From: Myxococcales bacterium SG8_38
GTDB taxonomy: Bacteria; Myxococcota_A; Polyangia; Polyangiales; Houyiibacteriaceae
NCBI GenBank assembly: GCA_001303415.1
Contig: LJTN01000012.1
Span: forward strand, 1-58,959
Direction of reading: 5' to 3'
DNA length: 58,959 nucleotides
The notes under the pieces were generated by a model that was not told the DNA's origin, did no database searches, and worked only from the letters and a program-made list of their open reading frames with translations. Positions 10,211 to 18,662 of this stretch are shown here, piece by piece (position 1 is the first letter of the stretch; every line of letters begins with the position of its first letter). The position numbers were made by a program, and so were the translations under genes.

Positions 10211-10673
10211 GGGAGCGAGCGTAGTGGACCGCCGTTCCATAGGCCAGCACTTCGACGATGCCCATGCCTCCTTCGCCCGACGCGCTCGAGATGTTCGACG
10301 TTTCGAGGCGTGTGTTGATGTAGAGATCGGCGTCCGGCTGCGATTCTTTCATGCGCAAAATGGCTTCGCGCCGCGCTCGCTCGATCAGCTTCGTATAGGG
10401 GCGCACCTCCCCGCCGATGAGCATTCGGAACCTGCTGAGGAAGCGTTTGAATTGATCGATTGAAACCACCACCGATCCGCTGGCAAGGCTCGTCGATTGA
10501 ATGGGGGCGGGCGCATCGACGTGCTTGGTGGAGAGCGCCGGCTGACGGCTGAACCGAGCTTCACGCTCGGCGATGCTCGCGTAGTGAGCACGTTCCAGGT
10601 GGGCTCCTACAATTCTTCCGATGACCAGGAGAACGAGCGGAACGAAGAGTAAGATCAGAAGCTCGATGGACAT
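10200..10673 (-). CDS. Membrane-anchored YbjQ/UPF0145-like protein
   Basis: A 157-residue protein with one N-terminal membrane helix (LLILLFVPLVLLVIGRIVG) followed by a degenerate YbjQ-type domain. Recognisable parts are IGGEVRPYTKLIERARREAI and, near the C-terminus, VEVLAYGTAVHY, which match the family's GGE.. Y..L...AR..A and EI.AYGTAV pattern. YbjQ-family proteins are small pentamers of unknown role, sometimes called heavy-metal-binding. It sits directly downstream of a second, soluble YbjQ protein and upstream of the crotonase. The paired arrangement suggests the two may assemble together, which is an inference. Confidence 0.72.
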   Translation of the reverse strand: MSIELLILLFVPLVLLVIGRIVGAHLERAHYASIAEREARFSRQPALSTKHVDAPAPIQSTSLASGSVVVSIDQFKRFLSRFRMLIGGEVRPYTKLIERARREAILRMKESQPDADLYINTRLETSNISSASGEGGMGIVEVLAYGTAVHYARSHDQ

Positions 10674-10682
10674 GATCGGTCG

Positions 10683-10997
10683 TTACTCGACCCGCACTGC
10701 GGTCCCGTAGGCGAGAATCTCCGAAGCGCCTTGCGCCACGGAAGAAGTAGTGAATCGCACGTTGATGATGGCGTTGGCGCCGAGCTCGCGCGCCTGCGCA
10801 ATCATGCGGTTGGTCGCTTCAGTCCGGCTCTCTTGAAGCAGCTCCGTGTAGCCCTTGAGCTCGCCGCCTACGATGTTCTTCAGCCCCGCGGCGAAGTCGC
10901 GGCCGAAGTGCTTCGCACGAATCGTGCTGCCCTGGACGAGACCAAAGTGCTGGACGATTTGCTTCCCGGGCACGCTATCGATGTTGGTCAGAATCAA
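10683..10997 (-). CDS. YbjQ family protein (UPF0145)
   Basis: A 104-residue protein covering the whole YbjQ domain: MILTNIDSVPGKQIVQHFGL at the N-terminus, then IVGGELKGYTELLQESRTEA, LGANAIINVRFTTS and the closing ASEILAYGTAVRVE. This is nearly the full family consensus. Biochemical function is unknown. It is nine bases upstream of the membrane-anchored paralogue and probably shares its transcript. The next gene upstream on this strand ends 47 bases away. Confidence 0.9.
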   Translation of the reverse strand: MILTNIDSVPGKQIVQHFGLVQGSTIRAKHFGRDFAAGLKNIVGGELKGYTELLQESRTEATNRMIAQARELGANAIINVRFTTSSVAQGASEILAYGTAVRVE

Positions 10998-11044
10998 AAC
11001 GAACCCCCCCTGCCGACTTTCTACCAGATCACAGGGCGCTGCCT

Positions 11045-12358
11045 CTAGATCCGGATGCGTCCGGCCTTGACTCGTCGGCCGAGCAACGTCGCCCAGATCT
11101 CCTCACGCCGGTTCCAAAGGAAGCGTCGGCCCTCCTGCTCGGCCAAGTACTGCACGCAGCTCCGGGGATCGAGGTGACTCGCCTCCAACAGGGTGATGAG
11201 CGCCCAACGCTCGATGGCGGTCGTGTCCGGATCGACGATCCGGAAGTGGGCGCCTGCGAGGAACGTATCGTCACCAAAGCGCTTGGCCAGCCAAATGTGC
11301 ATCGCTCGAGAGTGGGCCTCGATGTGCGGGGTTTCGGATGGGTCCGCCTCCCGGGCGGGCCGGCCTACCGACAGGCGGAGATTTCGTCCGTAGTCCCGCA
11401 GCCGGACGACGAGGTCGGGGACCGCGAGCCGGCCGAGGTGCAGGAACTGCGATTCCAGGGCGACACACCGCGCTGAGATCTCGCCGAGGAGATCTTCCCA
11501 AGGCAAGGAGGGGCCGTAGTCATGCGTTTCGAGCGCCCGCTCGGGAAGTGGGGGCTTGCGGCGATGAACCGTCGCTTGGGTTGGAGACTCGAAGGTTGCA
11601 TCGTCCCCGACTCGAAGCACCACGAAGCGTTCGTCCTGCTCCGCAAGCGCTTCGAGGTCATCGAACGAAAGCATCGACCCGTTCTGATCCGCGCTTTCTT
11701 CGGTCCGGTAGTAATGGCTCGACGCGAAGGGAACGACGCGGGCCGGATCCATCACATCCACCGTGAGCGCGAGCGTTTCCTCGAGCTGCCGTTTACGAAC
11801 CTCGTCGTCGACCACGTCGAAGAGCTTGCCCGCATGATTGTAGTTGGTGAAAAGCAAGTCGATCGGTCCGATGCGTTTGAGGAGCAATCGAATCGCCCCA
11901 GCAGGCAGATTACAGTCGTTGTAGTTCAGGATGGACCAGGAGCCCGATTGAATATGCAGCATGTTGTCGATCCCGGCGGTCGGGTACCGGCAGCATGTCG
12001 TATGGTCGTCCAGCTCGAGGATCTCGCGCTCCCCGATGGGGCGTACATCGCGGAAACCGAAGCTCTCCATGCGCTCGACCATGGAAAAGTTCGCAGAAAC
12101 GTTTGCGAGAACGACCATGCGCGGGTTCGATTCTGCCAGCTTGGCGAGCGACGGGGCGTGCAGATGGTCACTGTGCCAGTGGGAGATCCAAAGATGCGTG
12201 GCGGTCGCGGCGATGTTCGGGGCGTCGGGATTGTAGTACCGGAGACCCCATCCTCCCGAAAAGGCCGTTCCTTCGAGCCACGGATCGAACAGGATTCGGA
12301 TGCCGCCGACCTCCACCAGAAGGGCGGCGTGGTTGAGATAGTAAATGCGCACAGACAT
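11045..12358 (-). CDS. Metallo-beta-lactamase-fold hydrolase
   Basis: A 437-residue protein with an N-terminal metallo-beta-lactamase fold. YYLNHAALLVEVGGIRILFD is the opening strand pair, and HWHSDHLH supplies the HxHxDH metal motif near residue 80. Later His and Asp residues (NYNDCN, NYNHAG, SSHYYR) are plausible remaining ligands. The C-terminal third has no domain I recognise. The overall look is closer to UlaG, NAPE-PLD or the MBL part of CMP-sialic-acid hydroxylase than to beta-lactamases. It starts 12 bases after the stop of the membrane glycosyltransferase gene, so the pair probably works on the same compound. Substrate unknown. Confidence 0.82.
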   Translation of the reverse strand: MSVRIYYLNHAALLVEVGGIRILFDPWLEGTAFSGGWGLRYYNPDAPNIAATATHLWISHWHSDHLHAPSLAKLAESNPRMVVLANVSANFSMVERMESFGFRDVRPIGEREILELDDHTTCCRYPTAGIDNMLHIQSGSWSILNYNDCNLPAGAIRLLLKRIGPIDLLFTNYNHAGKLFDVVDDEVRKRQLEETLALTVDVMDPARVVPFASSHYYRTEESADQNGSMLSFDDLEALAEQDERFVVLRVGDDATFESPTQATVHRRKPPLPERALETHDYGPSLPWEDLLGEISARCVALESQFLHLGRLAVPDLVVRLRDYGRNLRLSVGRPAREADPSETPHIEAHSRAMHIWLAKRFGDDTFLAGAHFRIVDPDTTAIERWALITLLEASHLDPRSCVQYLAEQEGRRFLWNRREEIWATLLGRRVKAGRIRI

Positions 12359-12370
12359 CGTGATTTGCTT

Positions 12371-14035
12371 TCAACCTCGTGATGGTGGGGCGACGAGGGC
12401 CGCGGAGGAATCGGGCAGCTGGAATCGGATTCCCTGACCATGCGCTTCGATGACGCCGTCTGGGAAGCACCGCTGCGCGGGTAGCACGCGAACCTGGCTC
12501 TCACCCTCGATTTCGTCGACGGCACAGATCGTGTGCTTGCGTAGCTCCTTGCGCAGGTCGTCGGATGCGATCAGGCCCACCACGATGAAGTCGTAGGAAA
12601 AAGGCAGCTCTGCGATGGTGGGAGGGCCGGGCTGGAGCAGGATCGGACCGGGGATGGGGATCCAATCATCTTGGGTCGCCAGGCCGATCGTGGTGTGCTC
12701 AAAGATCGGCCAATGCTCCGACTGAATGATCATTGCGTGGAGGCTCGGATGATGCACTGGGAGCTGGCGGCTGAACGTGACGTCGACGTGGTCGGTGACG
12801 TACAGAACGCGTGCATTCGGCGGCACTTGCGCTGCGATGCGCGTCAGCGCCTCTCGGTAGATCGCTTCCCTGCCCACGATCTCTGCGATGGAGGGAACCT
12901 TGCTGATGGGGAAGCGGGGTGGGGCGCTCGGTAGCATGAGGACGCCGATCTGCATGAGCGCTCCGAGGCCGTAGCACACGCGGCGGCGTGCGATGCTTCG
13001 GGCCTCGCTAGCCGCCACGGCCGTGAGCACCACGACCGGCGGCATCGCTCCCAAGAGATACCCCGGCTCGGAGCAGAACATGGATAGATAAAACGCCGCG
13101 CTGGGAACGACGCTCCACGCCGCGATCCACCGGGCGTCGTCGTAGGCGGGAGCTGGCCTCTCTGCTCGTCCGCACGCGACCATCACCACCGCAGCAGGCG
13201 CGATGAGCAATGCGAGCCAAAGGGAGGTGCTGGCGACGTTGTAGTGCACGAAGCCATCGATCGAGTCTGCGCTCAGCGGGCTGTTGACGCGGACGAACAC
13301 CTGCTGGACGAGCGCGTCATTGGCAGCCTTCCATTGCGCATACCCGCCGCTCGCCCGCAACGTCGGCCACAGCCACGTTGCCGCGCCCGCGAGGCTCGTG
13401 GCGCCAGCCGCAGCCCAATGGGAAGCATGCCGCCATCCGATGGCCCACAAGACGGGTCCGAGGCCTGCCACGACGAAGCTCGGCCGGAGTGCGCTTCCAA
13501 AGGCCAAAAGGGCGCCTAGAGCGACGGCCCATCCGAGGCTCGGTTCTCGGCGATAGCGGAGCACGGCCAGGAGCAGGAGCCCCGCTGCGAATGCCTCGGC
13601 GGTATGAGTCTGCGCATCGACGGCGTGAAAGACCAAGAAGGGATGGAAAGCGCCGAGGATTGCCGCGTACCCCCAGGTCATGGGGCTTTGGGGCCGGAGG
13701 ATCTTCGCCGCCAGATAGAGGAGCGGAAGGGTCGCTGCGGACAGCAGGCGCGCGGCGAGCTGGACCGTGGCGAGCGGCTCTCCTCCCACGATCGCGTGCA
13801 GCCCGCGGAGCATCCAGACGTAGACGAGATACCCCGGCGGATGTGGCGCGTGGTGGGCGAAGTTGAGCTCACGCATCCCATACACGAGGTTGATCGGATC
13901 GACGTCGAGCGCGATCTCGGAGGTCAGCATGCGGCAGACCGCGTAGTGGGCGATACACGCGACCACCAACACGACGAGCGAGGCGTGTTGGGGTGTGAGC
14001 TCGGCGCCCAGCCTGCGGTCGCGCTCCGCGTTCAA
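12371..14035 (-). CDS. GT39/ArnT-like polytopic membrane glycosyltransferase
   Basis: A 554-residue integral membrane protein with about ten hydrophobic segments and a soluble C-terminal part. After the first helix, the acidic segment DVDPINLVYG and HAPHPPGYLVYVWMLR match the pattern of PMT/ArnT-type (GT39/GT83) enzymes, which transfer sugars from polyprenyl carriers on the outer face of the inner membrane. The apparent start is a TTG at 14035 with an AGGGGG Shine-Dalgarno-like run five bases before it, and that run lies in the 3' arm of a strong hairpin. The MBL-fold gene follows. The acceptor is unknown. Confidence 0.75.
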   Translation of the reverse strand: MNAERDRRLGAELTPQHASLVVLVVACIAHYAVCRMLTSEIALDVDPINLVYGMRELNFAHHAPHPPGYLVYVWMLRGLHAIVGGEPLATVQLAARLLSAATLPLLYLAAKILRPQSPMTWGYAAILGAFHPFLVFHAVDAQTHTAEAFAAGLLLLAVLRYRREPSLGWAVALGALLAFGSALRPSFVVAGLGPVLWAIGWRHASHWAAAGATSLAGAATWLWPTLRASGGYAQWKAANDALVQQVFVRVNSPLSADSIDGFVHYNVASTSLWLALLIAPAAVVMVACGRAERPAPAYDDARWIAAWSVVPSAAFYLSMFCSEPGYLLGAMPPVVVLTAVAASEARSIARRRVCYGLGALMQIGVLMLPSAPPRFPISKVPSIAEIVGREAIYREALTRIAAQVPPNARVLYVTDHVDVTFSRQLPVHHPSLHAMIIQSEHWPIFEHTTIGLATQDDWIPIPGPILLQPGPPTIAELPFSYDFIVVGLIASDDLRKELRKHTICAVDEIEGESQVRVLPAQRCFPDGVIEAHGQGIRFQLPDSSAALVAPPSRG

Positions 14036-14041
14036 GTAATC

Positions 14042-14075
14042 CCCCTGCGCGGAGGATACCGACTCCGCGCAGGGG
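14042..14075 (-). promoter_or_regulatory. Strong hairpin overlapping the Shine-Dalgarno of the glycosyltransferase gene
   Basis: A perfect 12-bp GC-rich inverted repeat (cccctgcgcgga and tccgcgcagggg) has a 10-base loop. In minus-strand RNA the 3' arm includes AGGGG of the presumed Shine-Dalgarno sequence just before the TTG start at 14035. Folded, it would block ribosome access, so it may be a translational control element, an RNA thermometer or a protein site. A terminator is less likely because no T-run follows and it lies between divergent genes. Confidence 0.5.
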
Positions 14076-14101
14076 TGCCACCTTTCAGGGCCCTGGAAAC
14101 G

Positions 14102-14110
14102 TGCTATTCC
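14102..14110 (+). promoter_or_regulatory. Extended -10 element before ugd
   Basis: The sequence TGCTATTCC fits an extended -10 (TG plus one base plus a TATAAT-like hexamer, 3 of 6). It ends six bases before the ugd GTG start, so transcription would begin at or next to the start codon. The -35 region is poor (ctttca). A short ctggaa/ttccag hairpin overlaps the element (14093-14112). Confidence 0.35.
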
Positions 14111-14116
14111 AGCGCC

Positions 14117-15433
14117 GTGAAACTGTGCGTGATCGGTACAGGGTACGTCGGCCTCGTCACGGGCGCCTGCTTCGCGGCGACCGGCCAGCGTGTGGTTTGC
14201 GTCGACAAGGACGCATCTAAGATCGTGCGGCTACAGCGATACGAGATCCCGATCTACGAGCCCGGTCTCGAAGAGATGGTCAAAGAAAACGCGGGGGCCG
14301 GACGCCTCATGTTCACGACGGACCTCGCTGCTGCGGTCCGGGACGTCGACCTTGCGTTCATCGCCGTGGGGACGCCCCCGACGCTCGATGGCGAGGCCGA
14401 TCTGAGCGCCGTGTTCGACGTCGCCCAGGAGCTGGCCAAGCATGCGACGCACGACCTGGTAATCGTCATGAAGAGCACGGTGCCCGTTGGCACGAATGCC
14501 AAGGTTCAACGGCTCGTGGACGACGCGAAGCACGACATCCAAGTGGCATCCAACCCGGAGTTCCTCAAGGAGGGCGGCGCCATAAACGATTTCATGTATC
14601 CGGATCGGATCGTCGTCGGTGTTCGACCGGGACACGACCGTGCGCGGCGTCTCCTCGATCGCGTTTATCACCCGCTCAATCTCTCGAACACCAAGATCGT
14701 TTGGATGAATCCGGAGAGCGCAGAGCTGACGAAGTACGCCGCCAACACCATGCTCGCGATGCGGATCTCGTTCATGAATGAGCTAGCGGTGCTCTGCGAG
14801 GAGGTCGGAGCCGACGTGCAGAGCGTCCGCATGGGTGTCGGAAGCGATCCGCGAATCGGCCCGCAGTTCCTGCACGCAGGGCCCGGCTACGGGGGCTCGT
14901 GCTTTCCCAAGGACGTGAAGGCTTTGGTGGCCACTGCGCGACGGCATGGCATCGAGCTCGAGCTCGCGGATGCGACGAACCGGGTCAACACCCGCCACCG
15001 CAGCTTCGTCGTTCGCAAGCTGAAGAAGCATTTCGGCAATGATTTGAAGGGGAAACGCGTCGCGATTTGGGGATTGGCATTCAAGCCGGGCACCGACGAC
15101 GTCCGGGAATCTCCGTCGCTCACCACCATCGAGTTTCTGCTCCACGAGGGGTGCGAGGTCGTGGCGCACGATCCCGAGGCCATGAAAAACATCCAAGAAG
15201 CCTTTGGCGACAGCATCATGCTGGTAGATGACGCGTACGACGCCGTGAAGGACGCCGATGCGCTTCTGTTGCTGACCGAGTGGCGTGAATATCAATACCC
15301 GGAGTTCGACAGGATTCGGGACCTCATGCGCACGCCGGTCGTTCTGGACGGCCGCAACATCTGGGTGACATACAATCTGGCAGAGCAGGGCTTCGAGTAC
15401 GCGGGCGTCGGCATTCAGCCCAAGCCGGCCTGA
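14117..15433 (+). CDS. ugd: UDP-glucose 6-dehydrogenase
   Basis: This enzyme oxidises UDP-glucose twice to UDP-glucuronate, a precursor for exopolysaccharide and lipid A sugars. It has 438 residues. The NAD-binding motif CVIGTGYVGLVTGACFA is at the very N-terminus, the catalytic Cys is in GPGYGGSCFPKDVKAL (near residue 255-270), and IWGLAFKPGTDDVRESPS begins the C-terminal UDP-binding domain. The GTG at 14117 starts exactly at the Rossmann strand; the open frame runs upstream to 13604 only as an antisense shadow of the glycosyltransferase. The yedK-like gene follows after six bases. Confidence 0.96.
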   Translation: MKLCVIGTGYVGLVTGACFAATGQRVVCVDKDASKIVRLQRYEIPIYEPGLEEMVKENAGAGRLMFTTDLAAAVRDVDLAFIAVGTPPTLDGEADLSAVFDVAQELAKHATHDLVIVMKSTVPVGTNAKVQRLVDDAKHDIQVASNPEFLKEGGAINDFMYPDRIVVGVRPGHDRARRLLDRVYHPLNLSNTKIVWMNPESAELTKYAANTMLAMRISFMNELAVLCEEVGADVQSVRMGVGSDPRIGPQFLHAGPGYGGSCFPKDVKALVATARRHGIELELADATNRVNTRHRSFVVRKLKKHFGNDLKGKRVAIWGLAFKPGTDDVRESPSLTTIEFLLHEGCEVVAHDPEAMKNIQEAFGDSIMLVDDAYDAVKDADALLLLTEWREYQYPEFDRIRDLMRTPVVLDGRNIWVTYNLAEQGFEYAGVGIQPKPA

Positions 15434-15439
15434 CGGGCC

Positions 15440-16063
15440 ATGTGTGGGCGATATACGCTGACCTGCCCCGACCAAGAAGCGCTGATCCGAAGCTTGCCCT
15501 TCGATGAATTCAGCGAGACGCGCATTCGCTTTCGGCCTCGCTACAACATCGCACCGGGGCAATCGAGCCCCGTGGTGTACCTAATCCGTGGCAAGCCCGT
15601 CCTGGCCGACGCGCAGTGGGGCTTCAAGGGCAGCGGGGGCGCAATGGTGATCAACGCGCGTTCGGAGACAGCCGCGCGGACGGCCTTGTTTCGCGACGCC
15701 TTTCGGGATGGACGATGCCTGGTTCCCGCGGATGGATTTCTCGAATGGCGCAAAGAGGGACGCACCAATCAGCCTTACTTGTTCCGGCGTCCCGGAGGGG
15801 GGGTTTTCGTCATGGCTGGCTTGTGGCGAGACGGCCGCTATGTCGTCCTGACCTGCAACGCACGCGAAGAGGTAGCGGACATTCACGATCGAATGCCCTT
15901 CGTGCTGGAAGGGGACACCGGCCGCGACTGGCTGAACGAGGGAAAGCTCGGCGTACCTCCCGATCTGACCCGAGAGCCGGTATCGCCGCGCGTGAACCGC
16001 ATCGACAACGACGACCCGGCCTGCATCGCCCCGCTCACTCAATCCACCTTTGATTTCGACTAG
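15440..16063 (+). CDS. yedK: SOS response-associated peptidase family protein (SRAP, YedK/HMCES)
   Basis: A SRAP-domain protein that forms a covalent thiazolidine bond with abasic sites in single-stranded DNA and so protects replication forks. It has 207 residues. The catalytic Cys is residue 2 (MCGRYTL), which fixes the start because initiator Met must be removed to expose it. Other hallmarks are PRYNIAPGQ, INARSET, PADGFLEW (catalytic Glu) and IHDRMPFVL (catalytic His). It follows ugd by six bases and may be read from the same mRNA, although the two functions are unrelated. Confidence 0.95.
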   Translation: MCGRYTLTCPDQEALIRSLPFDEFSETRIRFRPRYNIAPGQSSPVVYLIRGKPVLADAQWGFKGSGGAMVINARSETAARTALFRDAFRDGRCLVPADGFLEWRKEGRTNQPYLFRRPGGGVFVMAGLWRDGRYVVLTCNAREEVADIHDRMPFVLEGDTGRDWLNEGKLGVPPDLTREPVSPRVNRIDNDDPACIAPLTQSTFDFD

Positions 16064-16081
16064 AGCGGCACCCTCGGGAGG

Positions 16082-16717
16082 TCAGGACCGCTGATCCCGC
16101 CGCGCGCCGGCCCGAGCTTCACCTTCGGTGTCTTGCTCCGCCTCGGGACGCGATTCGATCGGCTCGACGCGCACCCGGTGCCTCACCGGCGCCGGTCGTG
16201 GCTGCCCTGCGGCGAGCTTACGGGAGGCAGCCTCGATGACGGCGTCCACGCCCACCTGAATGGCACGGTCGACTTCTCTACGCACTTGCTTTTCCCAACT
16301 ACCCCGCCTTCGCTTCGCGATCCGGCGCCGCGCGCGCTCGCGAAGTCGCTCCCGGTCGGGCATCAGGGCACGCCGCGCGCTCAACGCCAGGAAGATGCCC
16401 CAGCCCGCAAGCACCCATTGAACCCACCATCCGGGTCCGGCCATGATGTCGAGCACGAACAGGCCTCCGTTGACCACCACGTACGTGTAGATGTTCTGTA
16501 GGAAGCTGCGCTTTCGCCTGTTGACGATCCGCTCTTCTTCGGCGCGGACCTCGCGTTCTTCTTCGATCTGCTTGGCTGCCGCTTCGACGTCCGTCGCGTC
16601 GATCCCTGCCTCCACTGCCGCATCTACCAGATCCTGGTGGGAGAGGGTTTCGAGTGGCTGCGTTTGGAGCGCCCTCCGCAGGATTTCCTCGACCTCGTCT
16701 TGCGAATACTGCTTCAC
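16082..16717 (-). CDS. 2TM domain-containing membrane protein
   Basis: A 211-residue protein with a predicted helical, charged N-terminal region (residues 1-70, rich in Glu and Arg), then two membrane helices, IYTYVVVNGGLFVLDIM and WWVQWVLAGWGIFLALSA, which match the 2TM family pattern, and a basic C-terminal tail of about 95 residues. 2TM segments occur alone and in some signalling proteins; the role here is unknown. The gene ends convergently 18 bases from yedK and starts two bases after the acyl-CoA dehydrogenase stop, so it belongs to that transcript. Confidence 0.77.
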   Translation of the reverse strand: MKQYSQDEVEEILRRALQTQPLETLSHQDLVDAAVEAGIDATDVEAAAKQIEEEREVRAEEERIVNRRKRSFLQNIYTYVVVNGGLFVLDIMAGPGWWVQWVLAGWGIFLALSARRALMPDRERLRERARRRIAKRRRGSWEKQVRREVDRAIQVGVDAVIEAASRKLAAGQPRPAPVRHRVRVEPIESRPEAEQDTEGEARAGARRDQRS

Positions 16718-16719
16718 GA

Positions 16720-18462
16720 TCAGAGCGTATCCCAGCGGTACCTTTCGGCTTCGAACGCATCCTCTGCGAGACGCTTCATGATCTCGTCGTCGTTCGTATC
16801 GATGCGTCGGAAATTGTGCTTGATCCGCACCTTGGCCGCGCGGGTAAATGTCCGAAGGATGTCGATCTCGAGGGAAGCCCCATCGACTCCTTTGGCGGTG
16901 ATGGCTGATTGCACGCGACTGATCGTCGACGCCATGACGAACAAATCGATCATGATCTCTGCCAACCGATCACTCGCGAACTGCTTGCCGATGATGGCCT
17001 TGCCATGCTTGCGGAGGATCTTGTCGGTCGCCTGCGCCAGGTAGCGCGTTTCTTCCTCAAAAATCTGCCCTTGGTCCTGAATCGCCTCGTGGATGCCTTC
17101 GAGCTTGCCCTGTCCTCCGATGCCGGTTCGAAGCGCCGCGTGCTTGCGTGCGTAGTCGGAAAGGACCCCGAATCCCTTGATGGGCTCGTTGAAGATTCCT
17201 TTCATCGTCGAGGTGAGCTCCCGAAGCTGGCTCGCCACGTCATTCATGGCAGTGAGCGCGATCAGCAGACGCAAGATCTCGTTGGTGCCTTCGAAGATGC
17301 GGTTGATCCGGCAATCGCGGACGATGCGCTCGTATGGATACTCCCGCATGTAACCATTGCCGCCTGCGATCTGCAGGGCCTGGTCGGCCGTGCGCCAGAG
17401 GCATTCCGTGCCATAGACCTTCGAGATGGCAGCCTCGACCTGGTACTCCTTGTAGCCCGCGTCGATCAGGCCACCGACCATCGTGACCACGGCCTCGGCC
17501 GTGTAGCAATCGATGATCATTTGGGCGACCTTCTTCTTGATCAAGCCCCGGCTCGCGATGGGCTCGCCGAAGGTCGTTCGCTCGTTGGCCTGCTTGGTCG
17601 ACATTGCGATGAGATGCTTCATCGCCCCGATCGAGCCGCCGCCGAGGCCCGTGCGGCCGCTGTTCAATATCATCATCGCGACCTTGAAGCCCTGACCTAC
17701 CTCGCCGAGCACGTTGTCGTTGGGCACCTTGACGTTGTCGAAGTGCACGGTGGTAGTCGAGCTCGCGCGCAAGCCCATCTTGTCCTCGTGCGGACCGACG
17801 CTGACCCCTTCCATGTCTTTGGTGACGATGAACGCCGTCATCTTGCCGCGGCCGCCTTCCTCGGGCGTCTTCGCAAAAACCGTGTAGTAGTCGGCAATGC
17901 CGCCGTTGGTGACCCAGAGCTTGTTTCCGTTGAGGATCCAGTGATCGCCTTCCCTGATCGCCGTGGTCTTGATGGCCGCGGCGTCAGAGCCCGCGCCGGG
18001 CTCGGTGAGACAATACGCCGCGATCAGCTCCCCCGAAGCAAGCCTTGGCATGTAGCGCTGCTTCTGCTCGTCGGTGCCGAGCAGCAATAGGCCCCGCATT
18101 CCGATCGAGCTGTGCGCCCCGATGGTGACTGCAACGGACGCATCGTACTTGGCGACCTCTTGTAACGTTCGCGAGTACGCCATGTTCCCGAGGCCCATCC
18201 CACCGTGCTCTTCGGGGATCACCAGCCCGAACATGCCGAACTCTTTCAGCTCGTCGATGAACTCCGCGGGCATTTCGCCAGCCACGTCCCAGCGGCGAAA
18301 GTCCTCTGCGCGCGGACCCAGCAGCCCTTCGAGCGCGCCCGCGATGTCCGTCAAGGTCTCCTTTTCGGCTTCCGAAAGCGTGGGAAACGGACAGATGACG
18401 TCTTGTTCGATGCGCCCCATGCAAAGGGAGCGCATGAAGCTGGTGGTTTCTTTGTCGGCCAC
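16720..18462 (-). CDS. Acyl-CoA dehydrogenase, long-chain (VLCAD/ACAD9-like)
   Basis: An FAD-dependent acyl-CoA dehydrogenase of 580 residues, the first step of fatty-acid beta-oxidation. FAD and substrate motifs are CLTEPGAGSDAAAIKTTA and WVTNGGIADYYTVFAKTPEE. The catalytic base is the Glu in NRIFEGTNEILRLLIAL. The extra C-terminal domain of about 170 residues after this motif is typical of VLCAD-type enzymes rather than the 380-residue short forms. The start is a GTG at 18462 preceded by a clear AAAGGAG at about 18470-18476. A 7-bp inverted repeat upstream at 18493 may be an operator. Confidence 0.93.
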   Translation of the reverse strand: MADKETTSFMRSLCMGRIEQDVICPFPTLSEAEKETLTDIAGALEGLLGPRAEDFRRWDVAGEMPAEFIDELKEFGMFGLVIPEEHGGMGLGNMAYSRTLQEVAKYDASVAVTIGAHSSIGMRGLLLLGTDEQKQRYMPRLASGELIAAYCLTEPGAGSDAAAIKTTAIREGDHWILNGNKLWVTNGGIADYYTVFAKTPEEGGRGKMTAFIVTKDMEGVSVGPHEDKMGLRASSTTTVHFDNVKVPNDNVLGEVGQGFKVAMMILNSGRTGLGGGSIGAMKHLIAMSTKQANERTTFGEPIASRGLIKKKVAQMIIDCYTAEAVVTMVGGLIDAGYKEYQVEAAISKVYGTECLWRTADQALQIAGGNGYMREYPYERIVRDCRINRIFEGTNEILRLLIALTAMNDVASQLRELTSTMKGIFNEPIKGFGVLSDYARKHAALRTGIGGQGKLEGIHEAIQDQGQIFEEETRYLAQATDKILRKHGKAIIGKQFASDRLAEIMIDLFVMASTISRVQSAITAKGVDGASLEIDILRTFTRAAKVRIKHNFRRIDTNDDEIMKRLAEDAFEAERYRWDTL

Positions 18463-18492
18463 GGGTCGCTCCTTTTTTTAGGCGCCTATCAT

Positions 18493-18511
18493 GCATGGCT
18501 CACCGCCATGC
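18493..18511. promoter_or_regulatory. Inverted repeat upstream of the acyl-CoA dehydrogenase
   Basis: A perfect 7-bp inverted repeat (gcatggc, five-base spacer, gccatgc) lies about 30 bases upstream of the acyl-CoA dehydrogenase start. Beta-oxidation genes are often controlled by TetR- or GntR-type repressors with such operators. I see no clear -10/-35 pair around it, so the role is a guess. Confidence 0.3.
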
Positions 18512-18599
18512 GTCCATCGCCTCTTCCCGACACGCTAGGGCCAGGGGTCGTGGGGCGCAACCTTGCCTCGGGCCGGTAGCCCCTGCAGGAATGGGCATG

Positions 18600-18636
18600 A
18601 AAAAAGGGACCGTCTGCGCACGCAGCACGGTCCCTT
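18600..18636 (-). terminator. Rho-independent terminator after the outer-membrane protein gene
   Basis: Read on the minus strand, an 8-bp stem (GGGACCGT and ACGGTCCC, loop 13 bases) is followed directly by six Ts. It lies about 27 bases beyond the stop of the beta-barrel gene at 18663, the usual place for an intrinsic terminator. It insulates the acyl-CoA dehydrogenase downstream. Confidence 0.85.
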
Positions 18637-18662
18637 CGATCGCTCGACGAGGGAGCGTTTGG

